Source: Pollenia angustigena
Taxonomy: Eukaryota > Arthropoda > Insecta > Diptera > Polleniidae
Length of the DNA stretch: 64,000 bases
Direction: 5' to 3'
Assembly: GCA_930367215.1 (NCBI GenBank)
Contig: OV884060.1
Location: 174,789,253-174,853,252 of the forward strand
A model generated the notes under the pieces. It was not told the origin of the DNA. It saw nothing but the letters and a program-made list of their open reading frames with translations, and searched no databases. Shown here in pieces: positions 11,757 to 23,839 of the stretch (positions are counted from its first letter, which is position 1; each line of letters opens with the position of its first letter). Made by a program: the position numbers and the translations under genes.

Positions 11757-14700
11757 TCAAGAGAATTTCACTCTAAGTCAAATTTTCAAAAATGTGTAAA
11801 AATTTTCAAAAATACAATTTGGATAAAGTGCTTATAGGTAATTGTAGCCCTGTCCATAGTCTTAATTTTCCATTAGGTTTGGTTCCTTGCGATCGAAGGG
11901 TTTGGACACAGTGGCCATATCCCTCACACAGCACTTTCAAGAGAATTTCACTCTAAGTCAAATTTTCAAAAATGTATAAAAATTTTCACAAATACAATTT
12001 GGATAAAGTGCTTATAGGTTATTGTAGCTTATAGGTTATTGTAGCCCTGTCCATAGTCTTCATTTTCCATTAGGTTTGATTCCCTGCGATCGAAGGGTTC
12101 GGACACAGTGGCCATATCCCTCACACAGCACTTTCAAGAGAATTTCACTCTAAGTCAAATTTTCAAAAATGTATAAAAATGTTCACAAATACAATTTGGA
12201 TAAAGTGCTTATAGGTTATTGTAGCCCTATCCATAGTCTTCATTTTCCATTAGGTTTGATTCCTTGCGATCGAAGGGTTTGGACACAGTGGCCATATCCC
12301 TCACACAGCACTTTCAAGAGAATTTCACTCTAAGTCAAATTTTCAAAAATGTATAAAAATTTTCACAAATACAATTTGGATAAAGTGCTTAGAGGTTATT
12401 GTAGCCCTGTCGATAGTCTTCATTTTCCATTAGGTTTGGTTCCCTGCGATCGAAGGGTTTGGACACAGTGGCCATATCCGTCACACAGCACTTTCAAGAG
12501 AATTTCACTCTAAGTCAAATTTTCAAAAATGTATAAAAATTTTCACAAATACAATTTGGATAAAGTGCTTATAGGTTATTGTAGCCCTGTCCATAGTCCT
12601 CATTTTCTATTAGGTGTGATTCCCTGCGATCGAAGGGTTTGGACACAGTGGCCATATCCCTACCACAGAACTTTCAAGAGAATTTCACTCTAAGTCAAAT
12701 TTTCAAAAATGTATAAAAATTTTCACAAATACAATTTGGATAAAGTGCTTGTAGGTTATTGAAGCTTATAAGTTATTGTAGCCCTGTCCATAGTCTTCAT
12801 TTTCCATTAGGTTTGATTCCCTGCGATCGAAGGGTTTGGACACAGTGGCCATATCCCTCACACAGCACTTTCGAGAGAATTTCACTCTAAGTCAAATTTT
12901 CAAAAATTTATAAAAATTTTCACAAATACAGTTTGGAAAAAGTGCTTATAGGTTATTGTAGCCCTGTCCATAGTCTTCATTTTCCATTAGGTTTGGTTCC
13001 CTGGGATCGAAGGGTTTGGACACAGTGGCCATATCCCTCACACAGCACTTTCAAGAGAATTTCACTCTAAGTCAAATTTTCAAAAATGTATAAACATTTT
13101 CACAAATACAATTTGGATAAAGTGCTTATAGGTTATTGTAGCCCTGTCCATAGTCTTCATTTTCCAGTAGGTTTGATTCCCTGCGATCGAAGGGTTTGGA
13201 CACAGTGGCCATATCCCTCACACAGCACTTTCAAGAGAATTTCACTCTAAGTTAAATTTTCAAAAATGTATAAAAATTTTCACAAATACAATTTGGATAA
13301 AGTGCTTATAGGTTATTGTAGCCCTGTCCATAGTCTTCATTTTCTATTAGGTGTGATTCCCTGCGATCGAAGGGTTTGGACACAGTGGCCATATCCCTAC
13401 CACAGAACTTTCAAGAGAATTTCACTCTAAGTCAAATTTTCAAAAATGTATAAAAATTTTCACAAATACAATTTGGATAAAGTGCTTGTAGGTTATTGAA
13501 GCTTATAGGTTATTGTAGCCCTGTCCATAGTCTTCATTTTCCATTAGGTTTGATTCCCTGCGATCGAAGGGTTTGGACACAGTGGCCATATCCCTCACAC
13601 AGCACTTTCAAGAGAATTTCACTCTAAGTCAAATTTTCAAAAATGTATAAAAATTTTCACAAATACAGTTTAGATAAAGTGCTTATAGGTTATTGTAGCC
13701 CTGTCCATAGTCTTCATTTTCCATTACGTTTGGTTCCCTGCGATCGAAGGGCTTGGACACAGTGGCCATATCCCTCACACAGCACTTTCAAGAGAATTTC
13801 ACTCTAAGTCAAATTTTCAAAAATGTATAAACATTTTCACAAATACAATTTGGATAAAGTCCTTATAGGTTATTGTAGCCCTGTCCATAGTCTTCATTTT
13901 CCATAAGGTTTGATTCCCTGCGAGCGAAGGGTTTGGACACAGTGGCCATATCCCTCACACAGCACTTTCAAGAGAATTTCACTCTAAGTTAAATTTTCAA
14001 AAATGTATAAAAATTTTCACAAATACAATTTGGATAAAGTGCTTATAGGTTATTGTAGCCCTGTCCATAGTCTTAATTTTCTATTAGGTGTGATTCCCTG
14101 CGATCGAAGGGTTTGGACACAGTGGCCATATCCCTCACACAGCACTTTCAAGAGAATTTCACTCTAAGTCAAATTTTCAAAAATGTATAAACATTTTCAC
14201 AAATACAATTTGGATAAAGTGCTTATAGGTTATTGTAGCCCTGTCCATAGTCTTAATTTTCTATTAGGTGTGATTCCCTGCGATCGAAGGGTTTGGACAC
14301 AGTGGCCATATCCCTCACACAGCACTTTCAAGAGAATTTCACTCTAAGTCAAATTTTCAAAAATGTATAAACATTTTCACAAATACAATTTGGATAAAGT
14401 GCTTATAGGTTATTGTAGCCCTGTCCATAGTCCTCATTTTCTATTAGGTGTGATTCCATGCGATCGAAGGGTTTGGACACCACACAGCACTTTCAAGAGA
14501 ATTTCACTCTAAGTCAAATTTTCAAAAATGTATAAAAATTTTCACAAATACAATTTGGATAAAGTGCTTATAGGTTATTGTAGCCCTGTCCATAGTCTTC
14601 ATTTTCTATTAGGTGTGATTCCCTGCGATCGAAGGGTTTGGACACAGTGGCCATATCCCTCACACAGCACTTTCAAGAGAATTTCACTCTAAGTCAAATT

Positions 14701-15769
14701 TTCAAAAATGTATAAAAATTTTCACAAATACAATTTGGATAAAGTGCTTATAGGTTATTGTAGCCCTGTCCATAGTCTTCATTTTCCATTAGGTTTGGTT
14801 CCCTGCGATCGAAGGGTTTGGACACAGTGGCCATATCCCTCACACAGCACTTTCAAGAGAATTTCACTCTAAGTCAAATTTTCAAAAATGTATAAACATT
14901 TTCACAAATACAATTTGGATAAAGTGCTTATAGGTTATTGTAGCCCTGTCCATAGTCTTCATTTTCTATTAGGTGCGATTCCCTGCGATGGAAGGGTTTG
15001 GACACAGTGGCCATATCCCTCGCACAGCACTTTCAAGAGAATTTCACTCTAAGTCAAATTTTCAAAAATGTATAAACATTTTCACAAATACAATTTGGAT
15101 AAAGTGCTTATAGGTTATTGTAGCTTATAGGTTTTTGTAGCCCTGTCCATAGTCTTCATTTTCCATTAGGTTTGATTCCCTGCGATCGAAGGGTTTGGAC
15201 ACAGTGGCCATATCTCTCACACAGCACTTTCAAGAGAATTTCACTCTAAGTCAAATTTTCAAAAATGTATAAACATTTTCACAAATACAATTTGGATAAA
15301 GTGCTTATAGGTTATTGTAGCCCTGTCCATAGTCTTCATTTTCTATTAGGTGTGATTCTCTGCGATGGAAGGGTTTGGACACAGTGGCCATATCCCTCAC
15401 ACAGCACTTTCAAGAGAATTTCACTCTAAGTCAAATTTTCAAAAATGTATAAACATTTTCACAAATACAATTTGGATAAAGTGCTTATAGGTTATTGTAG
15501 CCCTGTCCATAGTCTTCATTTTCTATTAGGTGCGATTCCCTGCGATGGAAGGGTTTGGACACAGTGGCCATATCCCTCACACAGCACTTTCAAGAGAATT
15601 TCACTCTAAGTCAAATTTTTAAAAATGTATAAAAATTTTCACAAATACAATTTGGATAAAGTGCTTATAGGTTATTGTAGCCCTGTCCATAGTCTTCATT
15701 TTCCATTAGGTTTGATTCCCTGCGATCGAAGGGTTTGGACACAGTGGCCATATCCCTCACACAGCACTT
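11757..15769 (+). repeat. 22-monomer HOR, copy 2 (4013 bp, 15-bp deletion)
   Basis: Monomer order and rare variants match copy 1 at an offset of 4028 (for example 7909 and 11937, 8646 and 12674, 11020 against 15033 after the deletion). The unit is 15 bases shorter because of an internal deletion at 14480/14481. A few private substitutions separate the copies, such as TTTCGAGAG near 12872 and CCCTGTCGATAG near 12410, so similarity is very high but not complete. Confidence 0.92.
14328..14492 (+). repeat. Monomer with 15-bp deletion
   Basis: This copy is 165 bp. Fifteen bases from AGTGG to TCCCT are missing, joining GGACAC directly to CACACAGC at 14480/14481. The deletion lies between two ACAC-containing words, which suggests slippage. 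It removes the TGGCCA site and is the largest deletion in the window. The corresponding copy of the preceding 4028-bp unit (10300-10479) is intact, so the loss happened after that unit duplicated. Confidence 0.95.
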
Positions 15770-16326
15770 TCAAGAGAATTTCACTCTAAGTCAAATTTTC
15801 AAAAATGTGTAAAAATTTTCAAAAATACAATTTGGATAAAGTGCTTATGGGTTATTGTAGCCCTGTCCATAGTCTTCATTTTCCATTAGGTTTGGTTCCT
15901 TGCGATCGAAGGGTTTGGACACAGTGGCCATATCCCTCACACAGCACTTTCAAGAGAATTTCACTCTAAGTCAAATTTTCAAAAATGTATAAAAATTTTC
16001 ACAAATACAATTTGGATAAAATGCTTATAGGTTATTGTAGCTTATAGGTTATTGTAGCCCTGTCCATAGTCTTCATTTTCCATTAGGTTTGATTCCCTGC
16101 GATCGAAGGGTTCGGACACAGTGGCCATATCCCTCACACAGCACTTTCAAGAGAATTTCACTCTAAGTCAAATTTTCAAAAATGTATAAAAATGTTCACA
16201 AATACAATTTGGATAAAGTGCTTATAGGTTATTGTAGCCCTGTCCATAGTCTTCATTTTCCATTAGGTTTGATTCCTTGCGATCGAAGGGTTTGGACACA
16301 GTGGCCATATCCCTCACACAGCACTT
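15770..16326 (+). repeat. 22-monomer HOR, truncated copy 3
   Basis: The first three monomers of a third unit are present: the TGTGTAAAAATTTTC copy (15770), the expanded copy with GGGTTCGGACAC (15950) and the AAAATGTTCAC copy (16147). At 16327 the sequence switches to an expanded monomer of the type at 3145, so the HOR is broken here by an exchange or deletion. Confidence 0.85.
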
Positions 16327-17977
16327 TCAAGAGAATTTCACTCTAAGTCAAATTTTCAAAAATGTATAAACATTTTCACAAATACAATTTGGATAAAGTG
16401 CTTATAGGTTATTGTAGCTTATAGGTTATTGTAGCCCTGTCCATAGTCTTCATTTTCTATTAGGTGTGATTCCCTGCGATCGAAGGGTTTGGACACAGTG
16501 GCCATATCCCTACCACAGAACTTTCAAGAGAATTTCACTCTAAGTCAAATTTTCAAAAATGTATAAAAATTTTCACAAATACAATTTGGATAAAGTGCTT
16601 GTAGGTTATTGAAGCTTATAGGTTATTGTAGCCCTGTCCATAGTCTTCATTTTCCATTAGGTTTGATTCCCTGCGATCGAAGGGTTTGCACAGTGGCCAT
16701 ATCCCTCACACAGCACTTTCAAGAGAATTTCACTCTAAGTCAAATTTTCAAAAATGTATAAACATTTTCACAAATACAGTTTGGATAAAGTGCTTATAGG
16801 TTATTGTAGCCCTGTCCATAGTCTTCATTTTCCATTAGGTTTGGTTCCCTGCGATCGAAGGGTTTGGACACAGTGGCCATATCCCTCACACAGCACTTTC
16901 AAGAGAATTTCACTCTAAGTCAAATTTTCAAAAATGTATAAACATTTTCACAAATACAATTTGGATAAAGTGCTTATAGGTTATTGTAGCCCTGTCCATA
17001 GTCTTCATTTTCCATTAGGTTTGTTTCCCTGCGAGCGAAGGGTTTGGACACAGTGGCCATATCCCTCACACAGCACTTTCAAGAGAATTTCACTCTAAGT
17101 TAAATTTTCAAAAATGTATAAAAATTTTCACAAATACAATTTGGATAAAGTGCTTATAGGTTATTGTAGCCCTGTCCATAGTCTTCATTTTCTATTAGGT
17201 GTGATTCCCTGCGATCGAAGGGTTTGGACACAGTGGCCATATCCCTCACACAGCACTTTCAAGAGAATTTCACTCTAAGTCAAATTTTCAAAAATGTATA
17301 AAAATTTTCACAAATACAGTTTGGATAAAGTGCTTAAAGGTTATTGTAGCCCTGTCCATAGTCTTCATTTTCCATTAGGTTTGGTTCCCTGCGATCGAAG
17401 GGTTTGGACACAGTGGCCATATCCCTCACACAGCACTTTCAAGAGAATTTCACTCAAGTCAAATTTTCAAAAATGTATAAACATTTTCACAAATACAATT
17501 TGGATAAACTGCTTATAGGTTATTGTAACCCTGTCCATAGTCTTCGTTTTCTATTAGGTGTGATTCCCTGCGATCGAAGGATTTGGACACAGTGGCCATA
17601 TCCCTCACACAGCACTTTCAAGAGAATTTCACTCTAAGTCAAATTTTCAAAAATGTATAAAAATTTTCACAAATACAATTTGGATAAAGTGCTTATAGGT
17701 TATTGTAGCCCTGTCCATAGTCTTCATTTTCTATTAGGTGTGATTCCCTGCGATCGAAGGGTTTGGACACAGTGGCCATATCCCTCACACAGCACTTTCA
17801 AGAGAATTTCACTCTAAGTCAAATTTTCAAAAATGTATAAAAATTTTCACAAATACAGTTTGGATAAAGTGCTTATAGGTTATTGTAGCCCTGTCCATAG
17901 TCTTCATTTTCCATTAGGTTTGGTTCCCTGCGATCGAAGGGTTTGGACACAGTGGCCATATCCCTCACACAGCACTT
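16327..17977 (+). repeat. Junction block with two small deletions
   Basis: Nine monomers link the 22-mer and 15-mer HORs. Two adjacent expanded copies start it (16327 and 16524). The second is 195 bp because two bases are missing in GGGTTTGCACAG near 16689. The copy at 17439 is 179 bp because one T is missing where CACTCAAGTC replaces CACTCTAAGTC near 17454. That single deletion removes the usual TAA and shifts frame, creating two overlapping chance open frames (17294-17518 and 17404-17637). Confidence 0.85.
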
Positions 17978-20728
17978 TCAAGAGAATTTCACTCTAAGTC
18001 AAATTTTCAAAAATGTATAAAAATTTTTACAAATACAGTTTGGATAAAGTGCTTATAGGTTATTGTAGCTTATAGGTTATTGTAGCCCTGTCCATAGTCT
18101 TCATTTTCTATTAGGTGTGATTCCCTGCGATCGAAGGGTTTGGACACAGTGGCCATATCCCTACCACAGAACTTTCAAGAGAATTTCACTCTAAGTCAAA
18201 TTTTCAAAAATGTATAAAAATTTTCACAAATACAATTTGGATAAAGTGCTTGTAGGTTATTGAAGCTTATAGGTTATTGTAGCCCTGTCCATAGTCTTCA
18301 TTTTCCATTAGGTTTGATTCCCTGCGATCGAAGGGTTTGGACACAGTGGCCATATCCCTCACACAGCACTTTCAAGAGAATTTCACTCTAAGTCAAATTT
18401 TCAAAAATGTATAAAAATTTTCACAAATACAGTTTGGATAAAGTGCTTATAGGTTATTGTAGCCCTGTCCATAGTCTTCATTTTCCATTAGGTGTGGTTC
18501 CCTGCGATCGAAGGGTTTGGACACAGTGGCCATATCCCTCACACAGCACTTTCAAGAGAATTTCACTCTAAGTCAAATTTTCAAAAATGTATAAACATTT
18601 TCACAAATACAATTTGGATAAAGTGCTTATAGGTTATTGTAGCCCTGTCCATAGTCTTCATTTTCCATTAGGTTTGATTCCCTGTGAGCGAAGGGTTTGG
18701 ACACAGTGGCCATATCCCTCACACAGCACTTTCAAGAGAATTTCACTCTAAGTTAAATTTTCAAAAATGTATACAAATTTTCACAAATACAATTTGGATA
18801 AAGTGCTTATAGGTTATTGTAGCCCTGTCCATAGTCTTCATTTTCTATTAGGTGTGATTCCCTGCGATCGAAGGGTTTGGACACAGTGGCCATATCCCTC
18901 ACACAGCACTTTCAAGAGAATTTCACTCTAAGTCAAATTTTCAAAAATGTATAAACATTTTCACAAATGCAATTTGGATAAAGTGCTTATAGGTTATTGT
19001 AGCCCTGTCCATAGTCTTCGTTTTCTATTAGGTGTGATTCCCTGCGATCGAAGGGTTTGGACACAGTGGCCATATCCCTCACACAGCACTTTCAAGAGAA
19101 TTTCACTCTAAGTCAAATTTTCAAAAATGTATAAAAATTTTCACAAATACAATTTGGATAAAGTGCTTATAGGTAATTGTAGCCCTGTCCATAGTCTTCA
19201 TTTTCTATTAGGTGTGATTCCCTGCGATCGAAGGGTTTGGACACAGTGGCCATATCCCTCACACAGCACTTTCAAGAGAATTTCACTCTAGGTCAAATTT
19301 TCAAAAATGTATAAAAATTTTCACAAATACAATTTGGATAAAGTGCTTATAGGTTATTGTAGCCCTGTCCATAGTCTTCATTTTCCATTAGGTTTGGTTC
19401 CCTGCGATCGAAGGGTTTGGACACAGTGGCCATATCCCTCACACAGCACTTTCAAGAGAATTTCACTCTAAGTCAAATTTTCAAAAATGTATAAACATTT
19501 TCACAAATACAATTTGGATAAAGTGCTTATAGGTTATTGTAGCCCTGTCCATAGTCTTCATTTTCTATTAGATGTGATTCCCTGCGATGGAAGGGTTTGG
19601 ACACAGTGGCCATATCCCTCACACAGCACTTTCAAGAGAATTTCACTCTAAGTCAAATTTTTAAAAATGTATAAAAATTTTCACAAATACAATTTGGATA
19701 AAGTGCTTATAGGTTATTGTAGCCCTGTCCATAGTCTTCATTTTCTATTAGGTGTGATTCCCTGCGATCGAAGGGTTTGGACACAGTGGCCATATCCCTC
19801 ACACAGCACTTTCAAGAGAATTTCACTCTAAGTCAAATTTTTAAAAATGTATAAAAATTTTCACAAATACAATTTGGATAAAGTGCTTATAGGTTATTGT
19901 AGCTTATAGGTTTTTGTAGCCCTGTCCATAGTCTTCATTTTCCATTAGGTTTGATTCCCTGCGATCGAAGGGTTTGGACACAGTGGCCATATCCCTCACA
20001 CAGCACTTTCAAGAGAATTTCACTCTAAGTCAAATTTTCAAAAATGTATAAACATTTTCACAAATACAATTTGGATAAAGTGCTTATAGGTTATTGTAGC
20101 CCTGTCCATAGTCTTCGTTTTCTATTAGGTGTGATTCCCTGCGATCGAAGGGTTTGGACACAGTGGCCATATCCCTCACACAGCACTTTCAAGAGAATTT
20201 CACTCTAAGTCAAATTTTCAAAAATGTATAAAAATTTTCACAAATACAATTTGGATAAAGTGCTTATAGGTTATTGTAGCCCTGTCCATAGTCTTCATTT
20301 TCTATTAGGTGTGATTCCCTGCGATCGAAGGGTTTGGACACAGTGGCCATATCCCTCACACAGCACTTTCAAGAGAATTTCACTCTAAGTCAAATTTTCA
20401 AAAATGTATAAAAATTTTCACAAATACAATTTGGATAAAGTGCTTATAGGTTATTGTAGCCCTGTCCATAGTCTTCATTTTCTATTAGGTGTGATTCCCT
20501 GCGATCGAAGGGTTTGGACACAGTGGCCATATCCCTCACACAGCACTTTCAAGAGAATTTCACTCTAAGTCAAATTTTCAAAAATGTATAAACATTTTCA
20601 CAAATACAATTTGGATAAAGTGCTTATAGGTTATTGTAGCCCTGTCCATAGTCTTCATTTTCTATTAGGTGTGATTCCCTGCGATCGAAGGGTTTGGACA
20701 CAGTGGCCATATCCCTCACACAGCACTT
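17978..20728 (+). repeat. 15-monomer HOR (2751 bp), copy 1
   Basis: Fifteen monomers, three expanded (17978, 18175, 19812), make 2751 bp. Distinctive marks in order are AAATTTTTACAAATACAG, the expanded TTGAAGCTT copy, GGTGTGGTTCC, CCTGTGAGCG, TATACAAATT, ACAAATGCAATTTGG, AGGTAATTG, CTCTAGGTC, TTAGATGTGATTCC and the expanded copy with GGTTTTTGTAG. All recur at +2751. I saw no clear difference between copies 1 and 2 on comparing these marks and their surroundings. Confidence 0.93.
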
Positions 20729-23700
20729 TCAAGAGAATTTCACTCTAAGTCAAATTTTCAAAAATGTATAAAAATTTTTACAAATACAGTTTGGATAAAG
20801 TGCTTATAGGTTATTGTAGCTTATAGGTTATTGTAGCCCTGTCCATAGTCTTCATTTTCTATTAGGTGTGATTCCCTGCGATCGAAGGGTTTGGACACAG
20901 TGGCCATATCCCTACCACAGAACTTTCAAGAGAATTTCACTCTAAGTCAAATTTTCAAAAATGTATAAAAATTTTCACAAATACAATTTGGATAAAGTGC
21001 TTGTAGGTTATTGAAGCTTATAGGTTATTGTAGCCCTGTCCATAGTCTTCATTTTCCATTAGGTTTGATTCCCTGCGATCGAAGGGTTTGGACACAGTGG
21101 CCATATCCCTCACACAGCACTTTCAAGAGAATTTCACTCTAAGTCAAATTTTCAAAAATGTATAAAAATTTTCACAAATACAGTTTGGATAAAGTGCTTA
21201 TAGGTTATTGTAGCCCTGTCCATAGTCTTCATTTTCCATTAGGTGTGGTTCCCTGCGATCGAAGGGTTTGGACACAGTGGCCATATCCCTCACACAGCAC
21301 TTTCAAGAGAATTTCACTCTAAGTCAAATTTTCAAAAATGTATAAACATTTTCACAAATACAATTTGGATAAAGTGCTTATAGGTTATTGTAGCCCTGTC
21401 CATAGTCTTCATTTTCCATTAGGTTTGATTCCCTGTGAGCGAAGGGTTTGGACACAGTGGCCATATCCCTCACACAGCACTTTCAAGAGAATTTCACTCT
21501 AAGTTAAATTTTCAAAAATGTATACAAATTTTCACAAATACAATTTGGATAAAGTGCTTATAGGTTATTGTAGCCCTGTCCATAGTCTTCATTTTCTATT
21601 AGGTGTGATTCCCTGCGATCGAAGGGTTTGGACACAGTGGCCATATCCCTCACACAGCACTTTCAAGAGAATTTCACTCTAAGTCAAATTTTCAAAAATG
21701 TATAAACATTTTCACAAATGCAATTTGGATAAAGTGCTTATAGGTTATTGTAGCCCTGTCCATAGTCTTCGTTTTCTATTAGGTGTGATTCCCTGCGATC
21801 GAAGGGTTTGGACACAGTGGCCATATCCCTCACACAGCACTTTCAAGAGAATTTCACTCTAAGTCAAATTTTCAAAAATGTATAAAAATTTTCACAAATA
21901 CAATTTGGATAAAGTGCTTATAGGTAATTGTAGCCCTGTCCATAGTCTTCATTTTCTATTAGGTGTGATTCCCTGCGATCGAAGGGTTTGGACACAGTGG
22001 CCATATCCCTCACACAGCACTTTCAAGAGAATTTCACTCTAGGTCAAATTTTCAAAAATGTATAAAAATTTTCACAAATACAATTTGGATAAAGTGCTTA
22101 TAGGTTATTGTAGCCCTGTCCATAGTCTTCATTTTCCATTAGGTTTGGTTCCCTGCGATCGAAGGGTTTGGACACAGTGGCCATATCCCTCACACAGCAC
22201 TTTCAAGAGAATTTCACTCTAAGTCAAATTTTCAAAAATGTATAAACATTTTCACAAATACAATTTGGATAAAGTGCTTATAGGTTATTGTAGCCCTGTC
22301 CATAGTCTTCATTTTCTATTAGATGTGATTCCCTGCGATGGAAGGGTTTGGACACAGTGGCCATATCCCTCACACAGCACTTTCAAGAGAATTTCACTCT
22401 AAGTCAAATTTTTAAAAATGTATAAAAATTTTCACAAATACAATTTGGATAAAGTGCTTATAGGTTATTGTAGCCCTGTCCATAGTCTTCATTTTCTATT
22501 AGGTGTGATTCCCTGCGATCGAAGGGTTTGGACACAGTGGCCATATCCCTCACACAGCACTTTCAAGAGAATTTCACTCTAAGTCAAATTTTTAAAAATG
22601 TATAAAAATTTTCACAAATACAATTTGGATAAAGTGCTTATAGGTTATTGTAGCTTATAGGTTTTTGTAGCCCTGTCCATAGTCTTCATTTTCCATTAGG
22701 TTTGATTCCCTGCGATCGAAGGGTTTGGACACAGTGGCCATATCCCTCACACAGCACTTTCAAGAGAATTTCACTCTAAGTCAAATTTTCAAAAATGTAT
22801 AAACATTTTCACAAATACAATTTGGATAAAGTGCTTATAGGTTATTGTAGCCCTGTCCATAGTCTTCGTTTTCTATTAGGTGTGATTCCCTGCGATCGAA
22901 GGGTTTGGACACAGTGGCCATATCCCTCACACAGCACTTTCAAGAGAATTTCACTCTAAGTCAAATTTTCAAAAATGTATAAAAATTTTCACAAATACAA
23001 TTTGGATAAAGTGCTTATAGGTTATTGTAGCCCTGTCCATAGTCTTCATTTTCTATTAGGTGTGATTCCCTGCGATCGAAGGGTTTGGACACAGTGGCCA
23101 TATCCCTCACACAGCACTTTCAAGAGAATTTCACTCTAAGTCAAATTTTCAAAAATGTATAAAAATTTTCACAAATACAATTTGGATAAAGTGCTTATAG
23201 GTTATTGTAGCCCTGTCCATAGTCTTCATTTTCTATTAGGTGTGATTCCCTGCGATCGAAGGGTTTGGACACAGTGGCCATATCCCTCACACAGCACTTT
23301 CAAGAGAATTTCACTCTAAGTCAAATTTTCAAAAATGTATAAACATTTTCACAAATACAATTTGGATAAAGTGCTTATAGGTTATTGTAGCCCTGTCCAT
23401 AGTCTTCATTTTCTATTAGGTGTGATTCCCTGCGATCGAAGGGTTTGGACACAGTGGCCATATCCCTCACACAGCACTTTCAAGAGAATTTCACTCTAAG
23501 TCAAATTTTCAAAAATGTATAAAAATTTTCACAAATACAATTTGGATAAAGTGCTTATAGGTTATTGTAGCCCTGTCCATAGTCTTCATTTTCCATTAGG
23601 TTTGATTCCCTGCGATCGAAGGGTTTGGACACAGTGGCCATATCCCTCACACAGCACTTTCAAGAGAATTTCACTCTAAGTCAAATTTTCAAAAATGTAT

Positions 23701-23839
23701 AAACATTTTCACAAATACAATTTGGATAAAGTGCTTATAGGTTATTGTAGCCCTGTCCATAGTCTTCGTTTTCTATTAGGTGTGATTCCCTGCGATGGAA
23801 GGGTTTGGACACAGTGGCCATATCCCTCACACAGCACTT
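20729..23839 (+). repeat. 15-monomer HOR, copy 2 and two-monomer extension
   Basis: Starts at 20729, 20926 and 22563 are the expanded monomers, exactly 2751 after those of copy 1. The rare marks of copy 1 all recur. After the unit ends at 23479, two more monomers (23480 and 23660) are shared with 26017 and 26197 in the next derivative, so the register changes from 2751 to 2537 at about 23840. Confidence 0.92.

Noticed and set aside
17294..17637. Two overlapping open frames of 74 and 77 codons
   Set aside because: They arise because a one-base deletion near 17454 removes the normal stop and shifts frame inside ordinary satellite monomers. Both translate the same repeat sequence, with no start context, domain or conservation.
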